NCBI GenBank assembly: GCA_964432155.1
Contig: CAYSMF010000003.1
Location: forward strand, 124,001 to 188,000
Length of the DNA stretch: 64,000 nucleotides
Direction of reading: 5' to 3'
From: UBA10438 sp964432155
GTDB lineage: Bacteria; Bacteroidota; Ignavibacteria; Kapaibacteriales; Kapaibacteriaceae
The position numbers were made by a program, and so were the translations under genes. Position 1 is the first letter of the stretch, and each line of letters opens with the position of its first letter. The notes below the pieces were generated by a model. It had not been told where the DNA came from. It saw nothing but the letters and a program-made list of their open reading frames with translations, and did no database searches. Below, one piece after another: positions 33,701-41,422 of this stretch.

Positions 33701-35712
33701 GGAGGAACAGGTGGATTGTCTTGCGATGGGGAACCATAGTACGAGCCATAGAGCACGGCTGTTCCACCTGGATTCATCTGGCCAATGAGACCATCAAATC
33801 CTCCACCGACAACGTTCAACGTTTTTTGAATGGCGTCGTTTGTCACAGGTGGATTCGTCGAGCGCGTATAGCCTGCAACCCAAATGTTGTTGCTCTTGTC
33901 AACAGACACGCCGTACAGTCCATCAAGCGAGTCGCCGCCGTAGTAGGTCGACCATGCCACTGCGCCAGCTGGCGTGTACTTGCGGATGTAGCCATCCGAG
34001 AAGCCTGTACGCGCGGCTTTGTATGGTGTGACGGTCGGGAAGTCGTTGCCGAGTGTCTGGCCAACAACGATTACAGCACCGGTGCTATCGATTGCGATGT
34101 CGTTGATCTCGTCAAGATTCGATGTTCCGAACATCGTTGCCCAAACACGACCGGCCGTCGGGTTGAACTTGACAACCACGGCATCTTCGATGGCCTTAAA
34201 CGTCGTGCCGTCCGTTACCGGGAACTCTGCGTTCTGCGTAAGACCCGTTGCGACGACATTGCCTTGCGGGTCGAAGGCGATGCGTCCGCTCACTTCCAGT
34301 TCATCGCTTCCGTAGAACACCAGATAGTCGTTTTGCCAGCGATTTGCTGGCGTTGTCTTCGGCTTTACAACACTGATGAAGATGTCGGTGTTGTTGAAGG
34401 TGCCGAGCGTCTTCTTCCATGGTGCGTTGCCGGTGTTGCCACCAAACGACGGACTGCGTGTGTATCCAACAACTGCAATGCGCGTTGCGTTTACAGCGAT
34501 GCCGGTGAGCACATCGGCCTCGCGACCCGAATACTGCCAGCTGTCGGACCATGCGCCGTTGGCATCGAGGGACAGAACAACGCCGTCGGTGCCCTGAACG
34601 CTGTCAACTGGGTATGCATTCGATCCGACCTCCATGTTTGGAAGGTCTTTGGAATTCGACTGGCCGCAAGCCCAGATCACACCCTTGGCATCGGTCGTAA
34701 CATCAAACAGCTTGTCGTTGAGTGAGCCACCGTAGTATGTATGCCACAGGAATGTGCCGAATTCGTTGAACTTGGCAACAAAACCATCGGTGTTCGCCTT
34801 GAGTCGACGCTGCAGTACGCCCGGTACGCTCGGCATGTTCGTCGCTGTGGTCGAGCCGGCGATAATGACGTTGCCAAGCGGGTCGAGCGTGGAGCGAAAC
34901 TCGTCGATGCTCTGGTTGAAGCCGTAGTATGTGGCCCAGACACGCTGAGGGTCGACGATCAGGGTTGTTGTGTTGTCGTATGCGCCGATATCGAAGCGGA
35001 CAGATTGTCCAGAGATGGCAAACGCCGACGGCACCACTGTGCCTGGTCGACCGTCTGAAGGCGATGTGAAAACGTATGGTGCGCGCTCTCCGATCGTACC
35101 GAGCGGCGTGGCAATAGAGAAGTCGCCATTCTCGTGCAGTGTCGGCTGGTTACCTCCATCATAGACGAAGGCGATGCGCCGTGGATCAGCACCAGGGTGG
35201 ACGACAAAGTCGTACTTCACACCTTGGAGCGTCAGATACATGCGCAGGTCGATGCCCGGCCATACATCGCGATACGTAAGTGTCGAGTGGAGTCGCGCTG
35301 AAGCCCCCTGCACTGGCATCCCAGCAAGGATGTAGCGCACAGTTCCAGGTATCGGCTGGCTGCGTTCGAGGCGTGCCGAAGGGTTGCTTCCGATGAGTCG
35401 CATATCGACGCGGAATTCTTCGACGTCGTAGCTGCGCTCAAACCGCCGCTGTGAAGTATCAGCATGCAGGCGTGAGAGTGCGATGTGCAGTCCCGTTGGA
35501 TGCACGTAGGCTGTCGCGCCGGGCAGACTTACTGTTGCGTCAACATACGCTGCAGTACGTCCGTCGCTGAATCGCGCCTGACCGACATTCTCGACAAACG
35601 CAGGTGGCATTGTCGACTGCGCCTTCCGGGACGGGGAAACGCCAGCAAACGAGGTAAGTGTCGCAAGTGCAAATACTGCTGCAGCGACGAGGGTGGTGAG
35701 CACAGACTGCAT
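30772..35712 (-). CDS. Giant SBBP-repeat surface protein with Ig-like, cohesin-like and T9SS domains
   Basis: 1646 aa with a signal peptide of about 23 residues (AVFALATLTSFAG). Residues about 35-260 are the domain that usually precedes SBBP repeats (FVENVGQARFSDGRTAAYV). From 270 to about 690, repeats with WATYYGFNQSIDEF-, WHTYYGGSLNDKL- and WSTYYGGDSLDGL-like blocks form an SBBP beta-propeller. Ig/PKD-like domains follow (STLCDVDSRQLVGPAGF), then five or so repeats of about 105 aa with Cys pairs. A cohesin-like segment lies near 1420-1545 (FTVPIRIVSSDGLNANNL). The C-terminal T9SS sorting domain reads VFPIPASTDLTIAV and ends NSVVIQR. GGAG precedes the ATG. It is probably a surface adhesin or matrix protein exported by T9SS. 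Confidence 0.9.
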   Translation of the reverse strand: MQSVLTTLVAAAVFALATLTSFAGVSPSRKAQSTMPPAFVENVGQARFSDGRTAAYVDATVSLPGATAYVHPTGLHIALSRLHADTSQRRFERSYDVEEFRVDMRLIGSNPSARLERSQPIPGTVRYILAGMPVQGASARLHSTLTYRDVWPGIDLRMYLTLQGVKYDFVVHPGADPRRIAFVYDGGNQPTLHENGDFSIATPLGTIGERAPYVFTSPSDGRPGTVVPSAFAISGQSVRFDIGAYDNTTTLIVDPQRVWATYYGFNQSIDEFRSTLDPLGNVIIAGSTTATNMPSVPGVLQRRLKANTDGFVAKFNEFGTFLWHTYYGGSLNDKLFDVTTDAKGVIWACGQSNSKDLPNMEVGSNAYPVDSVQGTDGVVLSLDANGAWSDSWQYSGREADVLTGIAVNATRIAVVGYTRSPSFGGNTGNAPWKKTLGTFNNTDIFISVVKPKTTPANRWQNDYLVFYGSDELEVSGRIAFDPQGNVVATGLTQNAEFPVTDGTTFKAIEDAVVVKFNPTAGRVWATMFGTSNLDEINDIAIDSTGAVIVVGQTLGNDFPTVTPYKAARTGFSDGYIRKYTPAGAVAWSTYYGGDSLDGLYGVSVDKSNNIWVAGYTRSTNPPVTNDAIQKTLNVVGGGFDGLIGQMNPGGTAVLYGSYYGSPSQDNPPVPPVGGPAPPPNTDYGSDLLVDVSCEKNAYVVFLGRVNSYRMATTPGAYQDSSALDKDTLRFNGFVSYFSNCRDSVVTIQPNGPSTLCDVDSRQLVGPAGFASYLWSTGAATRNINVTQAGTYWVVCTTTDGCRYRDTIVIGSNPKPSVRAGNDTTGCINTLIQIGATGSGGTPPYKYKWRRIGAGLPAIDNDTLRTPNVNPSGNADYEVTLTDSAGCSAKDTIKVTIVNPKPLTSPALVDFGNLDACTSAGEADITIENPGPQEIRITTFTPDDPRISLVTSLAAPIVIAPLDGKALRVRIAPATAGTINGSFTLGGLPCNWVAKYNYRVTKAAVKATAIPGTVSFGADVKCNQTAKRDSTVIRNNGNDVITLLPGSAVAPFSIVSPTSTVTLQPNQQQVVVFQYDPTTTGTFTEVAKFPYTAGTCSDTLRVNLNAISSDVTVNLSWSDLDIGTLTGCEVERDTTLTIENTSPVEITFTFPPGASVIFTPGGTIRIPAKSSVTVTCTVRPPSAGNFDVNGTAIVQPCNVSIPMRVRAVKNGLAFSTSPQIEFGELSGCTPATSVTRKGFVTFDGTGTASVVSVTTSQTITTTLSNNQALAPGQRVEFDVTWTPTVDGVLSDSIVIVFQPCDVRQVIRLSGVKTTPSLRAENPMIALGAVPGNANGTTRFVNDGTDTLLVSVVSLTPNAFIMASRPSGIIELLPGAVVEVDYRVNCGGRASIVDTIAATVIRPCALSATTSFTGTCETTRPASSLIAIDSVAVKTGDIFTVPIRIVSSDGLNANNLRSWTAKVTYNPLVVVGSGTSTPDCYQAGQLTPCTIDIAGTRGADSVGTIYTLNFTAVLGTAEMTMLTLTDFTWTTGPTATVTTRDGKVVLTDICNAGGDRFIRPEREGFGIQVFPIPASTDLTIAVRGAGTAPVSWTLSNYVGAEVASGTITPDASGIGQTVVNVRTLGSGLYLLTTQALGSTFKNSVVIQR

Positions 35713-35849
35713 AGAAACTCCGAATTCAAGACACGGGCTAAGTGGCTAGAATACGGCCAATCTCTGACTCGACAAAGCATATCGGCAGTGGACTTTCCGT
35801 ATCATTGAGGGTTGATTTGCCCCTTTGCCATTGATCTACCTGTCTACGC

Positions 35850-36650
35850 ATGACAACGATTGAAACGCTGTCGAGCGTCAACGGACGCGCTATCCTCCGG
35901 GATATCTATCTCGAGCTCCGCTTTGAGCGTCAACTGAGTGCCCTAAGTGCATTGCGATCCATGTGGTCGATTTGCACCAAGGAGCGCGAGCTGATTCGCA
36001 CCACCAAACGTGATGTTGTGGTGTTGCATCCACTGGGTATGCTCTCGGGCACAGCCCTCTGGATGCAGGAGATCGTCAGTCGGTACTTCTATGCACCCAT
36101 CAACGCATTCGTGTACTTCGGCGCAGCTTTGTTGCTTGTTGCTGTTGGTCTGAATCGTACGCGCGTCATCGACACCCCCTCGCTCGTTGTTGCTGGTGTG
36201 GTGCTCGAAGCTGTTCTGCTGATGGTGCTGTTCCTGGTAATGTTCTTTTCGCCGGCCGACGAGGCCACCGAGACGCAAGCCGACCAGGCCAGCGCCGGTG
36301 CAACCGACGAACTGTTGCGTGAACTCGGTGAGATCGGACGTGACTATGCAGCGATGGCTGTGCAGCTTGAGACGATCGCAGGAACATTGAATGACCTTGT
36401 TGAGCGGCAGGACGGCATGATTGCCGGTATGCGCGACAGCGTCGAAGCAGCCGTCAATGCAGTAGCGCCAAACCCACAGCTGATGAATGCCATGCATTCG
36501 ACCACTGCTGCGCTCGATAAATTCAGCGAACGAGTTGATGTGCTTGGTACGCACCTGCAGACGCTCGAGCGTCAGGAAGTGGAACGACTCGTACGCATCG
36601 AACTCGAGCGAATTCTGTCGCGGTCAATTCTGGACGCTGGCAAGCAATGA
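35850..36650 (+). CDS. Two-TM membrane protein with coiled-coil tail, GldL-like candidate
   Basis: 266 aa. An N-terminal cytoplasmic stretch of about 80 residues is followed by TM1 at about 85-101 (FGAALLLVAVGL), a short loop, TM2 at about 111-133 (LVVAGVVLEAVLLMVLFLVM) with a buried Glu120, then a long charged, probably coiled-coil tail. GldL of T9SS has the same order. Its TM2 also holds a functionally essential Glu in an LVTEALIF context followed by FEP, comparable to VLEAVLLM and FFSPADE here. The next gene starts inside this one (ATGA overlap) and has GldM-like topology. This identity is my inference from topology and motif; the N-terminal extension is unlike GldL. No gldK or gldN is adjacent. 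Confidence 0.55.
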   Translation: MTTIETLSSVNGRAILRDIYLELRFERQLSALSALRSMWSICTKERELIRTTKRDVVVLHPLGMLSGTALWMQEIVSRYFYAPINAFVYFGAALLLVAVGLNRTRVIDTPSLVVAGVVLEAVLLMVLFLVMFFSPADEATETQADQASAGATDELLRELGEIGRDYAAMAVQLETIAGTLNDLVERQDGMIAGMRDSVEAAVNAVAPNPQLMNAMHSTTAALDKFSERVDVLGTHLQTLERQEVERLVRIELERILSRSILDAGKQ

Positions 36651-38131
36651 GTGGACAGCATCGTAAGCGACGTCGAGTCGAAATTTACTTTGTGCTCTAC
36701 CTTGTAGCGCTGGTGCTTCTGATGCCTGATCGCATGGATCAGCAAGGCACCAATGTCGATACGCAGGCAATAGTTAACGCGCGACTCGAGTTTAGTCCGG
36801 ATCGCATGCGACTCACCTGTAGGGTGGAGCGCGACAGCGCCGGCGTCATGCGCATCATGTCGCTCGATTCGCTCAACGTTATCCGCTACACCGGAACAGT
36901 GACCGATCTGGAAGTGTCGGCGCGTATCGAAGAAGTTGAGACAGGTCAGGTGCTTACTGTTCAGCCGGGTAACTCTCCAACGCCGCTCTTTTCGATTGAT
37001 CATGAACCGCAGCGAAACGCTGTGGTTTTCCGCTGGAACCCAACCGGCGAGCAGGTGGCCATGCGTACCTATCGCGTGACGATTTCTGGAAGCGGTGTGC
37101 CGGTTCGCACGAGTGGCGCAAACAGCGGCGATGCTGACGAGATCCCAACAGGTCTCCGAATGACGGGCTCAACGCAGTTCGTCTTGACGACGCAGGTAGA
37201 TGATGAACAAGCGCCAACAATTATCACGATCGCTGGTGGACGTGATACCTTGGTTCTCCGTGATACGTCGCGACTCGGTGGTGCAGCCGCTCTTGGCGAG
37301 TTCTGGGTTGAGCCAGCGCGCGATGTGATTGCAACGGTATCGCAGCGGCAGTGGAGCAATCGCATCAGCATCGGTGGTGCTGATCCGTCGCGCGATCTCG
37401 TGGGACTGCCAGTGGTGCGCGTGTTAGGTGAGCAAATTGGCGATGTGCAGCGCACAACGGACCAGCGAACGATTCTCCTCACGGGCAAAGCACCGCGCAC
37501 GGGCAGCAGTACGATTGAAGTCCGTGTCACGCGACGTGATGGTCAGACGCGCACAACGAGTTTTGTTGTGAACGCAACAGCGATGCCATCGGTAAATGCC
37601 CCAGACGTGATCTATCCGGGCATTGAGTATGTGATCGATCCGCGACTACCATCGATCGAAAATGTCCGTGCCGTAATCCGTGATGGTGAACGCGAAATTG
37701 CCAGCACCACAGAGTCTGTGCTCCGTGTTCGGATTGCAGCGCGTGATACAGGGCGTAGCCTCATGTTCGAGCGGTATGTTGATGGCGTTCGCGAAGGGGC
37801 ACCGCAACCAATCCTCGTGAAGAATTTTCCGCCCCCTACCATCCGCAGCGTTGATCGTGGATCAGACGCGCGAAAGAAAATCATCGTTGTCCAGTTCTAC
37901 GCTGCTGATCGCAGTGCGAACCGACCACGACTGCGCATTCTCGACGGGAATGCAGGAGATGTAAAACGTCTCGCAGGGAACCTGCGAGCTGCTTCATCCG
38001 AGCGTCCTACTGTTTCATGGCTTGAGACCTTCGAGGTCACACAGCGAGATGCATCGCGTCCGTTTACGTTCCGTGTGCAAGCCTTCGACGATCGCGGCGC
38101 GTCGAGCGTGCCGTGGGTCGAGGATAACTGA
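36647..38131 (+). CDS. Single-TM periplasmic protein, GldM-like candidate
   Basis: 494 aa. A short basic cytoplasmic N-terminus (MSGQHRKRRRVE) precedes one TM helix at about 13-27 (IYFVLYLVALVLLMPD). The remaining 465 residues are periplasmic and beta-rich, without Cys clusters. GldM/PorM has the same plan at about 515 aa: one TM, then four periplasmic domains spanning to the outer membrane. Recognisable blocks such as FVLTTQVDDEQAPTIITI resemble beta-sandwich repeats. The start overlaps the previous gene by 4 bp, and the two-gene coupling is what suggests a motor pair. I see no family signature that proves it. The stop is 1 bp from the convergent mltG stop. Confidence 0.55.
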   Translation: MSGQHRKRRRVEIYFVLYLVALVLLMPDRMDQQGTNVDTQAIVNARLEFSPDRMRLTCRVERDSAGVMRIMSLDSLNVIRYTGTVTDLEVSARIEEVETGQVLTVQPGNSPTPLFSIDHEPQRNAVVFRWNPTGEQVAMRTYRVTISGSGVPVRTSGANSGDADEIPTGLRMTGSTQFVLTTQVDDEQAPTIITIAGGRDTLVLRDTSRLGGAAALGEFWVEPARDVIATVSQRQWSNRISIGGADPSRDLVGLPVVRVLGEQIGDVQRTTDQRTILLTGKAPRTGSSTIEVRVTRRDGQTRTTSFVVNATAMPSVNAPDVIYPGIEYVIDPRLPSIENVRAVIRDGEREIASTTESVLRVRIAARDTGRSLMFERYVDGVREGAPQPILVKNFPPPTIRSVDRGSDARKKIIVVQFYAADRSANRPRLRILDGNAGDVKRLAGNLRAASSERPTVSWLETFEVTQRDASRPFTFRVQAFDDRGASSVPWVEDN

Positions 38132-38132
38132 G

Positions 38133-39125
38133 TTAGCGACCGCGCTCTTTTCGGTAGAGGCGCACATTGCTCATGTGCTCTGCGCCATTTGTGCTGAAGC
38201 GGTGCGTGCCACTACCGTCGCCCCGCGCAACGAAGAACACAAAGTTGTGTCGTTCTGGATTGAGTGCTGCTTGCACTGCTGCCTTGCCCGGATTTGCGAT
38301 GGGGCCCGGAGGCAGACCCGCGTGGATGTACGTATTGTAGGCATTAAGGTCCTCGAGGTCGCGGTATAGCACGCGACGCTTCATGCCCAAACCGTACTGC
38401 ACTGTTGGATCGGCTTCGAGTCGCATCCCTCGTTGCAAACGATTGGCATATACTCCAGCGATGCGTGGCATCTCTGGTGTCGAAGCAGCTTCGGACTGAA
38501 CGATTGAAGCAAGGGTGAGTGTGCGATGTCGATCAGCGTCTGAATTAAGCGACGACCACATGCGCTGTGCCTGACGTGCCATCATTGATGCAACCGCCGA
38601 CGCTTCATCGCGCCAGAGAATATCGTAGGTATCAGGCATGAGGTAGCCCTCCATGCTTGGAGCGTTCGGCGCGAAGCGACGTCGCACCGAATCATCTTCG
38701 CACCATTGCACAAAGCGTGCAGAGTCGATCTCTGCCTTGCGCTGGAGTAAGCGAGCAATCTCGCGATAGGTGAGTCCCTCGGGGATCGTTACACGCATGT
38801 GCGGACGACGTTGACCACTTAGGAGCGCAACGAGAACATCCCACTGTGCGTCGCCTGGCTGGAGCTGATGCCATCCAGGTTGGATTGATCGCTGCGTAAC
38901 GCGTGCTATCACGCGCAATGCGATCTTTGCGATCGCTGGAGTAGGCAAGGGGGCTTGATGGTGCACACTGTCGATGGCTCCTGCAACCGACGTTCCGCGG
39001 GCAATAAACACAACGGTCGGGACGTCGAGCTTCACCGGAAGTACAAGGCACAACGCGCACAGTACTGCCGCGATCATGATGGCAGCAGATGCAAGGATGA
39101 CAATGCGAAACGGTCGGTTCTTCAT
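38133..39125 (-). CDS. mltG: Endolytic murein transglycosylase MltG
   Basis: 330 aa from the ATG at 39125, which gives a start directly before the single TM helix (about residues 8-30). A LysM-like region follows (VTIPEGLTYREIARLLQ), then the catalytic domain: LTLASIVQSEAASTPEMPRI with the conserved Glu, YANRLQRGMRLEADPTVQYGLG, AYNTYIHAGLPPGPIANPG and FFVARGDGSGTHRF. MltG cuts nascent glycan strands and ends their polymerisation. The 5' end overlaps the start of the divergent barrel gene by about 23 bp, if both starts are right. Confidence 0.93.
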   Translation of the reverse strand: MKNRPFRIVILASAAIMIAAVLCALCLVLPVKLDVPTVVFIARGTSVAGAIDSVHHQAPLPTPAIAKIALRVIARVTQRSIQPGWHQLQPGDAQWDVLVALLSGQRRPHMRVTIPEGLTYREIARLLQRKAEIDSARFVQWCEDDSVRRRFAPNAPSMEGYLMPDTYDILWRDEASAVASMMARQAQRMWSSLNSDADRHRTLTLASIVQSEAASTPEMPRIAGVYANRLQRGMRLEADPTVQYGLGMKRRVLYRDLEDLNAYNTYIHAGLPPGPIANPGKAAVQAALNPERHNFVFFVARGDGSGTHRFSTNGAEHMSNVRLYRKERGR

Positions 39126-39669
39126 AGGATGGTTCCGAAAAATACCCCTGATCGTGGCAATCATGGGTATCGGCGTTCTGCATAGTCGTGCGTCAGACCT
39201 TGTGCCAGAGCTCTTCTTCGGTCCAGCGCTCACCGGTGTTGACAATGTCGTCTATGCCGGACTTGGTGTTGGTGGTGGCGTGATCTACGATCTTCCGCGC
39301 ACATCAATTGGTCCACTCGAGCTACGAGCCGGCATCATGCCTGTCTTTGGAAGAGATCGCGAAGGCTCGTTCACGATTACGCAGAGTCACATTCCCATAA
39401 CCGTGGCGCTATCGTTTCTTGAGCGACCACGCGGCCAACGTACGGGTGGCGTAGGTGGAGCAATTGGATTAGGTGCAACAACGACAATCGGGCAATTGCA
39501 CGACAACGTCATTGTGCAACCAAGTGCTATGGTCGAGATCACGCTCGGATTATTCACCCGTGGAGTGCTCACACTTCGCTATCAAACAACGCTAGCCGAT
39601 GCGAATACTACAACGGGTGGTCGAGCCGGCTATCATTCGTTGGTCGTTATTGCATCGACGGTGTGGTAG
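39103..39669 (+). CDS. Small secreted beta-barrel (porin-like) protein
   Basis: 188 aa from the ATG at 39103. A signal peptide with a long basic N-region (RNGRFFIGWFRKIPLIVAIM) ends near ...VLHSRA. The rest alternates polar and hydrophobic residues as in a small outer-membrane barrel (FFGPALTGVDNVVYAGLGVGG, LTLRYQTTLADANTT). I do not recognise a specific family. The 5' end overlaps mltG on the opposite strand and the 3' end overlaps the ABC ATPase gene by 23 bp (39647-39669), so the gene is tightly packed. Internal GTG 39154 or ATG 39163 are alternative starts that would remove the 5' overlap but shorten the signal peptide. Confidence 0.7.
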   Translation: MRNGRFFIGWFRKIPLIVAIMGIGVLHSRASDLVPELFFGPALTGVDNVVYAGLGVGGGVIYDLPRTSIGPLELRAGIMPVFGRDREGSFTITQSHIPITVALSFLERPRGQRTGGVGGAIGLGATTTIGQLHDNVIVQPSAMVEITLGLFTRGVLTLRYQTTLADANTTTGGRAGYHSLVVIASTVW

Positions 39670-40561
39670 CATCCGAGCCCGTTACGGTGCGAACGAAGAT
39701 ATCGTGCAGCGTAGGGGAGCTTACTTCGAACTTGAGGATGTCGACGCGCTCATGGACAAACGTGAGTACGTCACGAGCTGACGCTGAATCGCTGAGTGTG
39801 AGCTCGGCGCGACCCTGGGTTGCGTGTACAATGCTTGCACCTGGGATAGAGGCGAGTGCAGTGGGATCGCCGATGTACTCGATATAGATACGGTTTGAAC
39901 GATATCGAGCTCGAACATCCGCGACGTTACCCTGGAGAACAACTCGTCCAGCATTGATGAGTGCAATGTCATCACAAAGTCGTTCTACCTGGTCCATTTG
40001 ATGCGTCGAGAGGATGATCGACGTACCACGATCCTTGAGCTCCTTGATCACCGAGATGAGGACATCCGAGTTGACGGGGTCGAGTCCGCTAAATGGCTCG
40101 TCGAGGATGAGCAACGACGGCTCATGCAGGATGGTGGCGATGAACTGCACCTTCTGCTGCATGCCCTTCGACAATTCCTGCACCTTGCGAGATTCCCATC
40201 CTGCAGCGTTCATTCGATGCAGCCAAGCGGATCCGCGATGCAGTGCCTCGCGCGCATCAAGCCCCTTGAGCTGGCCAAAGTAGGTGAGTTGCTCGGCAAC
40301 GGTGAGTTTCTTGTAGAGACCGCGTTCTTCCGGCAGGTAGCCGATGCGATGCTGTTGGAGGGAGGCCATCGGCTGGCCGTCAAGGCGGATTTCACCCTCG
40401 TCTGGCATGATAATGTTGGTGATCATGCGGATGAGTGTGGTTTTCCCGGCTCCGTTTGGTCCGAGAAGACCAAAAATGCGTCCAGACTCGATTGACAGGG
40501 TGATGTCGTTGTTCGCCTGATGGGTGCCGAAGCGCTTGCTGATATTGGTGATTGTGAGCAT
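39647..40561 (-). CDS. ABC transporter ATP-binding protein
   Basis: 304 aa. The N-terminal ATPase shows Walker A GLLGPNGAGKTTLIRMI, the Q-loop region IGYLPEERGLYKKLT, signature LSKGMQQKVQFIATIL, Walker B LLILDEPFSGLDP and the switch STHQMDQVERL. A C-terminal domain (about 225-304) resembles the DUF4162 tail of NatA/EcsA-type export ATPases. No permease gene is adjacent, so the partner is encoded elsewhere. TACATTGG lies 4 nt before the ATG, a weak -7 box. The 3' end overlaps the barrel gene on the other strand. Confidence 0.92.
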   Translation of the reverse strand: MLTITNISKRFGTHQANNDITLSIESGRIFGLLGPNGAGKTTLIRMITNIIMPDEGEIRLDGQPMASLQQHRIGYLPEERGLYKKLTVAEQLTYFGQLKGLDAREALHRGSAWLHRMNAAGWESRKVQELSKGMQQKVQFIATILHEPSLLILDEPFSGLDPVNSDVLISVIKELKDRGTSIILSTHQMDQVERLCDDIALINAGRVVLQGNVADVRARYRSNRIYIEYIGDPTALASIPGASIVHATQGRAELTLSDSASARDVLTFVHERVDILKFEVSSPTLHDIFVRTVTGSDATTPSMQ

Positions 40562-40565
40562 GGGG

Positions 40566-40573
40566 CCAATGTA
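40566..40573 (-). promoter_or_regulatory. Weak candidate -7 box of the ABC ATPase gene
   Basis: TACATTGG on the minus strand, one mismatch from TAnnTTTG, ending 4 nt before the ATG at 40561. Confidence 0.35.
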
Positions 40574-40621
40574 CGTTGTAGGTCCAGAAGTGTTGCACCC
40601 GTCGGTTCGACTGACCTTTCG

Positions 40622-40648
40622 TAAATTCGGGCACTTTTTCCGTGCCCG
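40622..40648 (+). promoter_or_regulatory. sdhCAB promoter region: -7 box plus inverted repeat
   Basis: TAAATTCG (40622-40629) is one base from TAnnTTTG. CGGGCAC (40628-40634) and GTGCCCG (40642-40648) form a perfect 7-bp inverted repeat with a 7-nt spacer, starting at the last two bases of the box and so covering the expected transcription start. It could be an operator or the first hairpin of the 45-nt sdhC leader. The same layout occurs at ffh. Confidence 0.45.
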
Positions 40649-40679
40649 GTGATGTTTAGCCGGTCATTGAACCACTACA

Positions 40680-41399
40680 ATGGGGATGTACATGAAGGCG
40701 TTCGGCGAAATTTGGCGGTCGAACATATTCCAAAAGTGGCTGATGGCGCTTACGGGGCTCCTGCTCGTTGGCTTCCTGCTTGGCCACTTGTCTGGCAACC
40801 TGCTCGTGTTCCTGGGCAAGGAAGACATCAATTCCTACGCACACGGCCTGCGCACGATGGGTCACGGCATGGTGATTTGGATTGTGCGCCTCGGGCTGCT
40901 GTCGATGTTCGTCCTGCACGTGACGTCGGCCATCACGCTCTCGCGCCGTAACCGTGCTGCACGTCCGCAATCGTATGCAAAGGTTACGCCACGCAAGTCG
41001 ACGGTTGCCTCGCGCACGATGCTGTACTCCGGTTTGCTCCTGCTGAGCTACGTCCTGTACCACCTGGCGCACTTCACATGGGGTGCTGTGCATGCCGAAA
41101 ACTATGCTGCACAACCGGGCTGGCAGTATGCCCTTGTTGACGGGACGCTCGTTCCGGATGTCTATCGTATGGTGGTTGCAAGCTTCCAAGTACCATTGAT
41201 TGCAGTGCTCTACGTGCTTTCGATGGTGATGGTTGGACTCCACCTCAATCACGCAATCGCAAGCGCATTCCAAACAATGGGTGTGACTAATCATCGGATC
41301 GTTCCCGTGGTTCGCCTCATCGGACCAGCGCTTTCGTTCATCGTCGCCGCCGGCTTTTCGGCTGTACCGCTTGCAATCCTTGCAGGCGTGGTGAAGTAA
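40680..41399 (+). CDS. sdhC: Succinate dehydrogenase cytochrome b subunit (B-type SdhC)
   Basis: 239 aa with five TM helices (about 20-42, 60-85, 115-137, 160-185 and 205-232). It is the di-haem, single-polypeptide anchor of B-type SDH/fumarate reductase, known from Bacteroidota, Bacillus and Wolinella. His residues in the helices suit the haem ligands (LLGHLSGN, TMGHGMVI, FVLHVTSA, LYHLAHFTW, GLHLNHAI). It passes electrons from SdhB to quinone. The start MGMYMKAFGEIWRSNIFQKW fits the family; an in-frame ATG at 40692 is an alternative. sdhA follows after 23 bp. Confidence 0.94.
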   Translation: MGMYMKAFGEIWRSNIFQKWLMALTGLLLVGFLLGHLSGNLLVFLGKEDINSYAHGLRTMGHGMVIWIVRLGLLSMFVLHVTSAITLSRRNRAARPQSYAKVTPRKSTVASRTMLYSGLLLLSYVLYHLAHFTWGAVHAENYAAQPGWQYALVDGTLVPDVYRMVVASFQVPLIAVLYVLSMVMVGLHLNHAIASAFQTMGVTNHRIVPVVRLIGPALSFIVAAGFSAVPLAILAGVVK

Positions 41400-41422
41400 C
41401 ATCGAACAAGGACACACGACAC

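Noticed and set aside
33559..34725. 388-codon plus-strand open frame inside the giant SBBP gene
   Set aside because: Antisense to the SBBP propeller; Cys/Arg/Val-rich with no recognisable domain.
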